A stretch of DNA of 64,000 bases from the NCBI GenBank assembly GCA_964525565.1, contig CAZGHI010000003.1, positions 1 to 64,000 on the forward strand, read 5' to 3'. Both the position numbers and the translations under genes were made by a program. Below, one piece after another: positions 17,839 through 25,598 of this stretch. The stretch is from OLB6 sp964525565. GTDB taxonomy: Bacteria > Bacteroidota > Ignavibacteria > Kapaibacteriales > Kapaibacteriaceae. Below the pieces are notes generated by a model. It was not told the origin of the DNA and searched no databases. It was given only the letters and a program-made list of their open reading frames with translations. The first letter of the stretch is position 1. The number at the start of each line of letters is the position of its first letter.

Positions 17839-18503
17839 TGCTGAAACAGTCACTAACAGTAGCATCGAAGGATATAACAAGCGAACTCCGAACCCGTTAT
17901 GGGATATCGGCAATTGCCCTGTTTGTTCTTACCACTGTAGTTCTTGTTGCCTTTTCCGTTGCGGGTGAACCGCTGTCTCCACCCATGGTAAGTGCAATGG
18001 TTTGGATCGTTATGGTGTTTGCTTCCATGACGGGGCTTGGAAGGGCCTTTATAAGCGAAGAAGAGCGTGGAACATGGATTTTTTTACGAATACACACCAA
18101 GCCCCTTGCCGTGTACTTTGGCAAACTTATGGTGAACGTTGTCCTGTCTGTGATTACGAATACCCTGGGAGTTGGTTTGATGTTGCTCTTTATACCGACT
18201 GCCGCCGTTGGTACGCCAATGATGCTTCTTCTTGTGGTTGCTGTTGGCAGCATCGGACTTGCTGCCGTGCTTACCATAGTGAGTGCAATTGTTGCCAGGT
18301 CAGGAACACGATCTCCTGTGTTGCCTGTGCTAAGTTTTCCCATACTTGTTCCAATTCTTATGATTGGAATTCGGGTAACCTTGCTTTCCCTTGCCGGCTT
18401 TCAGTTCTCAGAGGCCGCATCGGATGTCACATTAATGCTTGTGTACGCCGGTATTGTTATTGTGCTCAGTACGTTTGTGTTCGAGACGGTGTGGCGTGAA
18501 TAG
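17838..18503 (+). CDS. ccmB: Heme exporter protein B (CcmB), ABC permease
   Basis: 221 residues with six membrane helices and the CcmB pattern. LKQSLTVASKDITSELRTRYGISAIALFVL begins the protein, GLGRAFISEEERGTWIFLRI is the conserved cytoplasmic loop (family motif EExxGT), and LPVLSFPILVPILMIGI lies in helix five. CcmB is the membrane subunit of the CcmAB transporter used in cytochrome c maturation. Only this subunit is seen here; ccmA, ccmC and the other maturation genes are not in the window. It starts with GTG overlapping the DUF58 stop by one base, and its 3' end overlaps the convergent crtI-like gene by 38 bases. Confidence 0.85.
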   Translation: MLKQSLTVASKDITSELRTRYGISAIALFVLTTVVLVAFSVAGEPLSPPMVSAMVWIVMVFASMTGLGRAFISEEERGTWIFLRIHTKPLAVYFGKLMVNVVLSVITNTLGVGLMLLFIPTAAVGTPMMLLLVVAVGSIGLAAVLTIVSAIVARSGTRSPVLPVLSFPILVPILMIGIRVTLLSLAGFQFSEAASDVTLMLVYAGIVIVLSTFVFETVWRE

Positions 18504-19962
18504 CATCCTGAGCAACAAGACGCGCAGCAATAGTACCACTGCTCATTACACCGGGCAAGCCTGCGCCGGGATGGGTTCCGGCACCGACAAGATAGAGCCC
18601 CCTAACATCTTCGCTCTTGTTATGTGGACGCCACCAGGCGCTCTGCGTTAAGATTGGTTCAACGCTGAATGCACTCCCCAAGAATGAATTCAATGTTGAA
18701 TCAAAGTGTAGCGGGTCTATGTACCGTTCAGTTACGATGCTTGAGCGCAATCCCGGCATGTACCTCTCTTCTAGGTAGTTGAGTATAGCATCGCGGTATG
18801 TACCGGCACGGGTTGCCCAGTCAATATTTGCTTCAAGGTGTGGTACCGGAGAGAGTACATACCAACTATCGCAGCCTTCAGGAGCCAACGACGGGTCCGT
18901 AGCAGTTGGACGGTGTAGGTACAGAGAAAAATCGTCAGCGAGAACTTTACGAGTGAAGATGTCCTCGATAAGCTGTTTGTAGCGCGGTCCCATGAGAATT
19001 TCGTGATGCGCCATGTTCGGGAAACGCCTATTGGTGCCAAAGTAGAGCACAAACAGGCTCATGCTATAGCGTAGGCTTTTCATGCGTTTGTTCGAATTGT
19101 GTTTTCGAGCTTGCTCCGGTACATGTTTCATGTAAGTATTAGCCACGTCTGCATTGCTTACAACAACATCAGCAGGGATGAACGTTCCGTTTTCAAGAAG
19201 TACACCTGTAGCAGCGCCGTTTTCAACGGTAATGGTTTTAACCGGAGAGTTGTAGTCTATCCGCCCTCCATGATCAGTAAATAACTTTACTAGGGCATTC
19301 ACGAGGGACCCCATTCCACCCATAGCAAACCACACACCCCATTCCTGCTCTAACTTGTGAATCAGTGCATATATGCTTGTTGTTCGAAAAGGGTTTCCGC
19401 CAACAAGGAGTGGGTGAAAGCTAAACACTTGTCGCAACCTTGCATCGGATATATGCCTGTTCACCATCGAGGCAACGCTGCGATCACTGCGCAGCCGCAT
19501 CAGGTCGGGCAATACTCTCAGCATGTCGCTAAGGTGGGTAAACGGCTTATCAATGAGATTGAATCCAGCTCGAAAGATATCGGCGGTTTTGGCGTAGAAC
19601 GATTCATAGCCCTGAACGTCTCTGGGTTGAAAAGCCTGGATTTGTTGCAAGACGTCTTCACGCACTCCATTATATCGGAAAACCGATCCGTCTTCGAATC
19701 TGACATTGTAAAAGGGGTCCAACGGAACAAGGGTTACACAGTCTGATGTTGTTTTGCCAAAGAGTGCAAAAAGGTCGTGGATGAGCCAAGGGGCTGTAAT
19801 AATCGTTGGACCGCCGTCGAAAACAAAGCCATCTTGTTCATACACATATGCACGTCCTCCGGGTTTATCGCGTGCTTCTACGATGCGTACATCGAAGCCC
19901 TTTGCCAGCAAGCGCAGTGCCGCTGTAAGTCCGCCAAAGCCTGAGCCAACAACAACAATCAT
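18466..19962 (-). CDS. crtI: Phytoene desaturase / CrtI-family carotenoid oxidoreductase
   Basis: 498 residues. The Rossmann FAD motif is at the very N-terminus (VVVGSGFGGLTAALRL, GxGxxG at 6-11), followed by EARDKPGGRAYVYEQDGFVFDGGPTIIT. The C-terminal CrtI signature is GLYLVGAGTHPGAGLPGVMSSG. Length and motifs match bacterial phytoene desaturases, which introduce double bases of conjugation into carotenoid precursors; related enzymes of the family act as ketolases or isomerases. No phytoene synthase (crtB) or cyclase lies in the window, so the exact substrate is uncertain. It is divergent from the acyltransferase gene at 20089. Confidence 0.85.
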   Translation of the reverse strand: MIVVVGSGFGGLTAALRLLAKGFDVRIVEARDKPGGRAYVYEQDGFVFDGGPTIITAPWLIHDLFALFGKTTSDCVTLVPLDPFYNVRFEDGSVFRYNGVREDVLQQIQAFQPRDVQGYESFYAKTADIFRAGFNLIDKPFTHLSDMLRVLPDLMRLRSDRSVASMVNRHISDARLRQVFSFHPLLVGGNPFRTTSIYALIHKLEQEWGVWFAMGGMGSLVNALVKLFTDHGGRIDYNSPVKTITVENGAATGVLLENGTFIPADVVVSNADVANTYMKHVPEQARKHNSNKRMKSLRYSMSLFVLYFGTNRRFPNMAHHEILMGPRYKQLIEDIFTRKVLADDFSLYLHRPTATDPSLAPEGCDSWYVLSPVPHLEANIDWATRAGTYRDAILNYLEERYMPGLRSSIVTERYIDPLHFDSTLNSFLGSAFSVEPILTQSAWWRPHNKSEDVRGLYLVGAGTHPGAGLPGVMSSGTIAARLVAQDAIHATPSRTQTY

Positions 19963-20088
19963 ATCAGGTGCTCACAGTCCGTTCTCAAAACATTCATCGG
20001 CATGATGGTATTACCTGCGTCCACATTACACAACGGTGAACTTATTTTCATTCGGCATCTTGTGATATAGCAGCAAAATTGCATTGCT

Positions 20089-21324
20089 ATGTCAGAACTG
20101 ATTCTTTTCATCCGTGGTGCCATTGCCCTTCCGAGGGAGTGGATGGGTACGCGCACCAGAGCTGCAGCGCAGAGTGCAGTGGCCAACGAAAGCGGTCGGT
20201 TATATGCACTTGACCTAGCACGGTTTATTGCCATGGTGTTCATGATGCAAGGGCATGTGTTAGATGCATTAGTTGCTACAACAGAACTTGCCGTTACAGA
20301 ATTCCCGTGGAACATCTGGCACATTATTCGTGGCTTTACCGCGCCTGTTTTTCTCATGGTCTCGGGTGCTGTACATGCATTTGCAACGAAGCGCGAGCAG
20401 AACGGTATGGTGCGACAAGACGTAATCTCAAAAAGAATCCGTTGGGCGCTGACCATCGTTGGACTTGGATACTTTATGATGTTCCCGGCATCCACAGTAT
20501 GGGATTTGCCCTATGTACCTTCTGCGAATTGGACCGGCTTTTTGTCGGTGAACATTCTCCAACTTACCGGCGCAACACTTCTGTTGTTTATTGTTCTGGC
20601 GTCGGGTACTCGTAGTACAAAGCAACTCGGTTTACGATCGTTTTATGCGATGGTAGCAATACTTGCGCTTACACCTCTTATGCAGGTATCGGCAGTAACC
20701 GGCTCATGGCCACTGTGGCTACAGTCGTACGTGAACACATCCACAGGGTCGCTATTTCCGATGTTTCCCTTCTCGGCATATCTGTTTGCTGGATTGTTTG
20801 TGGGAACTCGGCTGAATGAGCTGCCCTCAGACACTCGCGACAGCTACTTGAAGCGAAATGGGTGGCGTGCGGGAATCGGCTTGGTAGCACTATCGGCTCT
20901 GGCGATGTATTTGCTGCGGTCAGCGGGGATATCCGAAACGTATATAACAGGGTCAACGAGCATTCCGCTGTTTGTTTTTCGTTCCGGAGTTGTACTTACA
21001 ATCTTCAGCATAGCTGTAGTCCTCGTGCGTAGCCTGTGGGGTATGCGATCGTGGTTTTCGCTTTTTGGCTCAAAGTCGCTACATATTTACGTTATCCACT
21101 TGGTGATCCTTTTTGGTACACCATGGGTGTCCAGTATTGGGCGAACGCACTACCGTTCACTTTCCTTGCTGGAGGGGATACTCGTTGCTGCCTGCGTAAT
21201 TGTGTTAACCCTTACGGCCTCTTGGGCTTTAGATGCAATTATGCGCTGGCCCTTGATGCAGCGTTGGCAGAAAACGGCAAAAATTGCCATGGTCGCAGCC
21301 ATACTAACTATTCTGGTATTCTAG
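20089..21324 (+). CDS. HGSNAT/DUF1624-like membrane acyltransferase
   Basis: 411 residues with about ten membrane helices. The N-terminal RLYALDLARFIAMVFMMQGHVLDAL is the diagnostic segment of the heparan-alpha-glucosaminide N-acetyltransferase-like family (ALDxxRGxA...H type). PVFLMVSGAVHAF and KSLHIYVIHLVILFG are other conserved blocks. These proteins are thought to transfer acetyl or acyl groups across the membrane to sugars. The first roughly 40 residues precede the domain and could be partly untranslated. The gene is divergent from crtI with a 126-base intergenic region. A second member of the family is at 61971-63119. Confidence 0.7.
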   Translation: MSELILFIRGAIALPREWMGTRTRAAAQSAVANESGRLYALDLARFIAMVFMMQGHVLDALVATTELAVTEFPWNIWHIIRGFTAPVFLMVSGAVHAFATKREQNGMVRQDVISKRIRWALTIVGLGYFMMFPASTVWDLPYVPSANWTGFLSVNILQLTGATLLLFIVLASGTRSTKQLGLRSFYAMVAILALTPLMQVSAVTGSWPLWLQSYVNTSTGSLFPMFPFSAYLFAGLFVGTRLNELPSDTRDSYLKRNGWRAGIGLVALSALAMYLLRSAGISETYITGSTSIPLFVFRSGVVLTIFSIAVVLVRSLWGMRSWFSLFGSKSLHIYVIHLVILFGTPWVSSIGRTHYRSLSLLEGILVAACVIVLTLTASWALDAIMRWPLMQRWQKTAKIAMVAAILTILVF

Positions 21325-21384
21325 TTCGCACGTTGCGATTCTGCAGTATGTTGCTGCAACGAACTACGTTCTAAAACCACTGTT

Positions 21385-22053
21385 CTAGTTTTGTTCGCTC
21401 ATTCCTCGAATCAGCTTTGATGCCAGCCGAGGTTGTAATAAAGCTCGCGATTCCGGCGCAAGCAAGCCAAGCCCGATCAGGCTCTGACGAAAGGTAAAGG
21501 CTTTCTCCAGTGGAAAGCGTTGTCCCTCTAGAACCCACGTTAGAAAAATCCCATCGCTTATGCTGGACTCCAGCAGAGAGAACGTTTCGGCATGAACTTC
21601 GGTAAACCACCCTGCTGCGGTGAGCTCTTTCGTGAGTGTTTCGCCCAATTCTTGTAAAAACCTTCGTGTTGCGTTAATACGTTCCAAGAATGCAGGATTG
21701 TCGGTTCGCAATGCATGCGCCCAGAATTCCAATAGGAGTGGTGCCTGCGCAGCACGTTGCTGATAAAATTCTACAGCGCTTTCACGGATAGCATCAACTT
21801 TTGACAGAGCATCGGGGGCGCATGCCACGCGTTCGCGGATAATGTGCTCGTAGTTACTCATCCATTCGTTGTACACAGCGAGAAACAAATCTTCCTTTGT
21901 TCTGAAGTATTCATATACCGTTCCTTTGCCAATGGCAGCCTGATCTGCGATTTGTTGGATGGTGGACTCGTGATAACCCGTGCGTGCGAACATTTCTGCA
22001 GCAGCATGTATGATTGCCAGTCGCTTTTTATCCTTATTTACTGTTGACGGCAT
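21385..22053 (-). CDS. TetR-family transcriptional regulator
   Basis: 222 residues. The DNA-binding helix-turn-helix is AAAEMFARTGYHESTIQQIADQAAIGKGTVYEYFRTKEDLF; the remaining all-helical part is the ligand-binding and dimerisation domain (LLEFWAHALRTDNPAFLERI). It is the last gene of the operon that begins with the SpoU methyltransferase, and its ATG overlaps the upstream stop by one base (TAATG). Targets are unknown; control of its own operon is possible but no operator is obvious. Confidence 0.85.
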   Translation of the reverse strand: MPSTVNKDKKRLAIIHAAAEMFARTGYHESTIQQIADQAAIGKGTVYEYFRTKEDLFLAVYNEWMSNYEHIIRERVACAPDALSKVDAIRESAVEFYQQRAAQAPLLLEFWAHALRTDNPAFLERINATRRFLQELGETLTKELTAAGWFTEVHAETFSLLESSISDGIFLTWVLEGQRFPLEKAFTFRQSLIGLGLLAPESRALLQPRLASKLIRGMSEQN

Positions 22054-22544
22054 TACAGGTACTTCTCCAACTCAGAAGCAAATTTATTTACATGGTTGGG
22101 ACTACCCTTCCCCCATGTGTGAAGCATGACTGTACCATCGGCACTAATAAAGAGTACGTTGGGGACACCTTCCTTCACTCGATAGTACTTAAAGACCGTT
22201 CCTTCCCAGTCCAATAAAATTGAGTTTGTGTATGCCTCGCGAAACTTCGATCGGATAAGACTGTGCACAAAACCCGGAGCAAGAGAAACATCGGCCATAG
22301 CAACAAACTGCATCTTGTCTTTAAACGTAGCAGCCAACGGCTCCGTCCATGATGATACGTAGTCGCTTCCCTTCCAGTCGCTCATTACCATCACCACGGG
22401 TTTTCCTTTCCAGTGGTTTTCCCACCTCCATTCTTTATTGTACTGGTCGCGCAGGGTGAATTCGATAGCCTTTAGGCCGATGGCCTTTTCTTGAGCAGCA
22501 CCATTGAGTACGAGCGTTACAGCGAAGAGCAGGGAGGCTATCAT
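22053..22544 (-). CDS. Exported thioredoxin-fold protein lacking the CxxC motif
   Basis: 163 residues with a signal peptide (MIASLLFAVTLVLNGAAQ) and a redoxin-like fold: FTLRDQYNKEWRWENHWKGKPVVMVMSDWKGSD, a cis-Pro-like loop GVPNVLFISADG, and a C-terminal helix. At the place where TlpA/AhpC-type proteins have their active-site cysteine the sequence reads SDWKGSD, and no Cys occurs in the mature protein. It is therefore unlikely to be a classical disulfide oxidoreductase. It resembles YtfJ-like or SCO-like redoxin relatives only in fold. Overlaps of 4 bases upstream and 1 base downstream tie it to the transaldolase and tetR genes. Confidence 0.6.
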   Translation of the reverse strand: MIASLLFAVTLVLNGAAQEKAIGLKAIEFTLRDQYNKEWRWENHWKGKPVVMVMSDWKGSDYVSSWTEPLAATFKDKMQFVAMADVSLAPGFVHSLIRSKFREAYTNSILLDWEGTVFKYYRVKEGVPNVLFISADGTVMLHTWGKGSPNHVNKFASELEKYL

Positions 22545-23200
22545 TTCTTCTGAGCCTTCATTTTTGCGGCATCTGCAAGGAAAGCCTCAAGCCCCTTATC
22601 GGTTAACGGATGACCCAGGCATTGCATGAGCACCTTGTAGGGTACGGTTGCAATGTGGGCACCTGCTTTTGCGCATGCCAGCACATGCATTGGATGCCGA
22701 AGTGAAGCCGCGATAATCTGTGCATCAATCTGGTGAACATCCCAGATTTCGCAGGCATCCTCTACAGCTTGAATACCATCGGTCCCGATATCATCAAGTC
22801 GCCCGAGAAAGATACTCACATAGGTGGCCCCTGCATTTGCGGCAACCAGCGCCTGCAAAGCCGTAAAACATAGAGTGACGTTGGTAGGGACGTCGCGACG
22901 TGATAGTTCGCGAACGGCAGCTAGACCTGCCGGAATAAAAGGGATTTTAATTGTTGCTTCGGGAAACCAGGACAGAATGTCGTCAGCTTCTCGCAACATT
23001 CCATCGGTATCAGTGGATACAACCTCCACGCTAACATGTCCACCCACCGAACGATAAATGTCCAGAATAAGTTCTTTGATGTCTAGAGAGGGATCCTCTT
23101 TTGCCAGGAGCGATGGGTTTGTTGTTACACCGCTCACGAATCCAAGGGAAGTTGCATGCCGGATGTCGGCCAGATTTGCTGAGTCAACATAGAGTTGCAT
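22541..23200 (-). CDS. Transaldolase of the fructose-6-phosphate aldolase (FSA/TalC) subfamily
   Basis: 219 residues, the short (about 220) class. It starts MQLYVDSANLADIRHATSLG with SGVTTNPSLL, has the Schiff-base lysine in ATIKIPFIP (Lys85, as in E. coli FSA), and continues TNVTLCFTALQALVAANAGATYVSIFLGRLDDIG. Short transaldolases catalyse dihydroxyacetone-unit transfer in the non-oxidative pentose phosphate pathway, or aldol cleavage of fructose 6-phosphate; which of the two cannot be told from sequence. It is followed by the thioredoxin-fold gene with an ATGA overlap. Confidence 0.9.
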   Translation of the reverse strand: MQLYVDSANLADIRHATSLGFVSGVTTNPSLLAKEDPSLDIKELILDIYRSVGGHVSVEVVSTDTDGMLREADDILSWFPEATIKIPFIPAGLAAVRELSRRDVPTNVTLCFTALQALVAANAGATYVSIFLGRLDDIGTDGIQAVEDACEIWDVHQIDAQIIAASLRHPMHVLACAKAGAHIATVPYKVLMQCLGHPLTDKGLEAFLADAAKMKAQKK

Positions 23201-23238
23201 GTATGCTCCGGTGGTTTAGTGTACAGTTGTCAGAATTT

Positions 23239-24018
23239 TTATTGAGCATTGTCTGCGAATTTGATGTCCGGCAGTACAGACAGAAACTGATGAAAGTATA
23301 GGAGATTGAGAACCGCTTGCAGTCCCTCTTCAACCACATCCGTCCAGCGATATAAGATTTTACCTTCGCGGCTTAGCGCATCACTGTCCACCGCTAGTGG
23401 TTCATGAATAGACTGCTCGGTAATGCTAGCATTTGCCATGGCCAACAGCGCTTCCGGAATATCCGGCTGATAGGTGTCCGCTCTGCACACCCACATCCAA
23501 ACGGGAAGGGGGGCTTCGGCTAAATCGAAGAACTCTTCGCTAACGTCTAGCAGGGCCAGGCCGGAACTGTTGGTTGGCGAGGCAATAACACAATCAACAG
23601 GCAGGCCTGTAGAAACTGAATGTATTGTTCCCGGTTGGATCTGTTCAATGGATACGGCTTCAGCCTCGAACCGCTCTCGTAAAACAATTGCGCCAATGTT
23701 CACCAGATAATCGGTAGGGTTATCCGAACCAATGGTTTTTATGTAGGCAACGTTCGAAGGGAAGGAGATGCCCATTTGGTTCGTAAAATCGCCAAGAGCT
23801 ACACATGAAACCGGAACAATGGTAAAGTCAACAACACCTGCTGCCCGTCCGTAGTCAAGAGGAGTCATGAGCGTTATATCGGCCCGATTGGTGAAGAGCA
23901 TGTCGGCGCAATCGCTTGCTGCAGCGTGAACCACATGCCAGCCACGATCTGAGCATACCCAGTCGTGGTGTGACACCAAGGGTTCTATAAGAGCATCGTT
24001 GGGAATTGCAATACGCAT
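23239..24018 (-). CDS. MqnA/MqnD-like (VitK2_biosynth) solute-binding-fold protein
   Basis: 259 residues, starting MRIAIPNDALIEPLVSHHDWV without a signal peptide. The alternating strand/helix pattern (DMLFTNRADITLMTPLDYGRAAGVVDFTIVPV) and the C-terminal helices with VVEEGLQAVLNLLYFHQFL match the periplasmic-binding-protein-like fold of the chorismate dehydratase family of the futalosine route to menaquinone. Similarity is partial, so a different ligand is possible. Other mqn genes are absent from the window. It starts 9 bases after the SpoU methyltransferase gene on the same strand. Confidence 0.5.
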   Translation of the reverse strand: MRIAIPNDALIEPLVSHHDWVCSDRGWHVVHAAASDCADMLFTNRADITLMTPLDYGRAAGVVDFTIVPVSCVALGDFTNQMGISFPSNVAYIKTIGSDNPTDYLVNIGAIVLRERFEAEAVSIEQIQPGTIHSVSTGLPVDCVIASPTNSSGLALLDVSEEFFDLAEAPLPVWMWVCRADTYQPDIPEALLAMANASITEQSIHEPLAVDSDALSREGKILYRWTDVVEEGLQAVLNLLYFHQFLSVLPDIKFADNAQ

Positions 24019-24027
24019 AGTGTAAAG

Positions 24028-24576
24028 TTACGGCAAGAGCTGAACCGCCTGATACATGGCAATGCCGGCAGCGACGGCTACATTAAGGGAGTGTTTTACA
24101 CCGTACATAGGGATGTACACAGCCCCATTGCACACGTCCAGCACTTCGTTGGTAAGTCCTGTGAGCTCATTGCCAACAACAAATGCAAGCGGAAAACACG
24201 ATTTCCCGTTGTTGGGAATGGTAGCTACCACATGCAGAGCAACCGCCGGTTGAGCCAACTCCAGTGCATATACATTCCACCCAAGCGTTTGCAGTTCCTG
24301 TACCGCGTCCACTGCGGATGCTACGTACCGGTGGGGTACCGTGCGCTCTGAACCGAGGGCAGTTTTACTGATTTCCGACGATGGAGGCGTGGGGGTGTAT
24401 CCCGTGAGTACAAGCTGCTCTATGCGAAATGCGTCGGCACTCCGAAAAATACTTCCAACGTTATATCGGCTTCGAATATTCTCCAGAACCACAATAACGG
24501 GATGCCGAGGTGCATCGGCAGATTCGGCTTCTGTAAGTCGAAGCAGCGATAATTGTTGGTGTGTGAGCTTTTCCAT
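24028..24576 (-). CDS. SpoU/TrmH-family RNA methyltransferase
   Basis: 182 residues from the ATG at 24576. All three SpoU (SPOUT trefoil-knot) motifs are present: motif 1 NIRSRYNVGSIFRSADAF, motif 2 AFVVGNELTGL and motif 3 YIPMYGVKHSLNVAVAAGI. These enzymes 2'-O-methylate ribose in tRNA or rRNA using S-adenosylmethionine; the lack of an N-terminal L30e-like domain makes it closer to the short TrmH/TrmL-like type. An upstream in-frame ATG at 24609 is possible but adds unrelated residues. It is the first gene of a five-gene operon running to 21385. Confidence 0.85.
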   Translation of the reverse strand: MEKLTHQQLSLLRLTEAESADAPRHPVIVVLENIRSRYNVGSIFRSADAFRIEQLVLTGYTPTPPSSEISKTALGSERTVPHRYVASAVDAVQELQTLGWNVYALELAQPAVALHVVATIPNNGKSCFPLAFVVGNELTGLTNEVLDVCNGAVYIPMYGVKHSLNVAVAAGIAMYQAVQLLP

Positions 24577-24656
24577 TGTCAGAAATGTAACAAACCCACG
24601 GAAAAGCATACTGAGCAGCTATACTCAGCAGAATCCGTAATTCATTAGTTTACGCT

Positions 24657-25598
24657 ATGCGGAGAAGGAACCTACTTGCCTCGCTTGCACTTCTACCTTT
24701 TGGTCTTCGACTAAGGGGTAATCCGTGTGAAGTGCGTGGAAGCAAACCAAAAACACAGGACTATGTCGCATACCCCGAAGGCCTGAAGACCGTGTTTGTG
24801 CTTGGTGATTTTGGTACGGGAGGTGGGTTCCAAAAGAAGGTTGCACAGGGGATGAATGCAAGAGCGGCTGCTCATGGTAAACCATTGGCGATGATCTCAA
24901 CAGGCGACAACATCTATCCATCAGGGGTAGAGAGTGTTGAAGACAAGCAGTGGTTAACAAAATTTGAGCAGATCTATCACCAGGAATTCATCTCTGAGCA
25001 GCGGTGGTATGCCGTGCTTGGTAACCACGACTACCGTGGAAACGTTCTTGCACAAATAGAGTATTCGAAGGTTTCGGCTCGGTGGGTCATGCCACACAAT
25101 TACTACGCATCGGCATGTCCGCAAGCCGAAACACTCATGACCTTTGTTTGTTTGGATACACAGATGATTCTTCAAAAAATGAATGGGTGGAAGGATCAGC
25201 TTTTATGGTTAAAGAAAACGCTGGCCGCGGTTCAAACGCCGTGGAAGATTGTTGTTGGGCATCATCCTATACGTTCATACGGCCATTATGGCGACCAGCC
25301 ATGGATGCTTGAACATGTGAAGCCCTTACTGGATGAATCTCAGGTAGATCTGTATCTATGCGGACACGACCATGACTTACAAATAATCAAGGACCCGTCG
25401 GACGCCTTCGTTTGCATGGTATCGGGTGCAGGAGGCGGTTGCAGAAGTACAGCCTGGGGTGCCAACAGCAAGCGCGTTGTAGGGGGTACCGGATTTGGTA
25501 TTGTGTACTTTGACCAATACCATTTATACGCTGAACTAGCTAATGCTGAAGGCGAGGGTACTGGTATGGTTCCGATTGCAAGCAGGGAGCGTAATTGA
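24657..25598 (+). CDS. Exported metallophosphoesterase, purple acid phosphatase-like
   Basis: 313 residues with an Arg-rich N-terminus (MRRRNLLASLALLPF) that could be a Tat-type or ordinary signal peptide. The five metal-binding blocks of calcineurin-like phosphoesterases are visible in order: GDFG, STGDNIYPSG, VLGNHDYRG, VVGHHPIRSYGHYGD and LCGHDHDLQ. The arrangement matches low-molecular-weight (mammalian type, ACP5-like) purple acid phosphatases. These hydrolyse phosphomonoesters at an Fe-containing bimetal centre outside the cytoplasm. The stop overlaps the start of the following IgGFc-domain gene as TTGA. Confidence 0.8.
   Translation: MRRRNLLASLALLPFGLRLRGNPCEVRGSKPKTQDYVAYPEGLKTVFVLGDFGTGGGFQKKVAQGMNARAAAHGKPLAMISTGDNIYPSGVESVEDKQWLTKFEQIYHQEFISEQRWYAVLGNHDYRGNVLAQIEYSKVSARWVMPHNYYASACPQAETLMTFVCLDTQMILQKMNGWKDQLLWLKKTLAAVQTPWKIVVGHHPIRSYGHYGDQPWMLEHVKPLLDESQVDLYLCGHDHDLQIIKDPSDAFVCMVSGAGGGCRSTAWGANSKRVVGGTGFGIVYFDQYHLYAELANAEGEGTGMVPIASRERN

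Noticed and set aside
19959..20495. Open minus-strand frame of about 178 codons between crtI and the acyltransferase
   Set aside because: It covers the start of the acyltransferase gene, lacks a domain and is better explained as a shadow of that gene.
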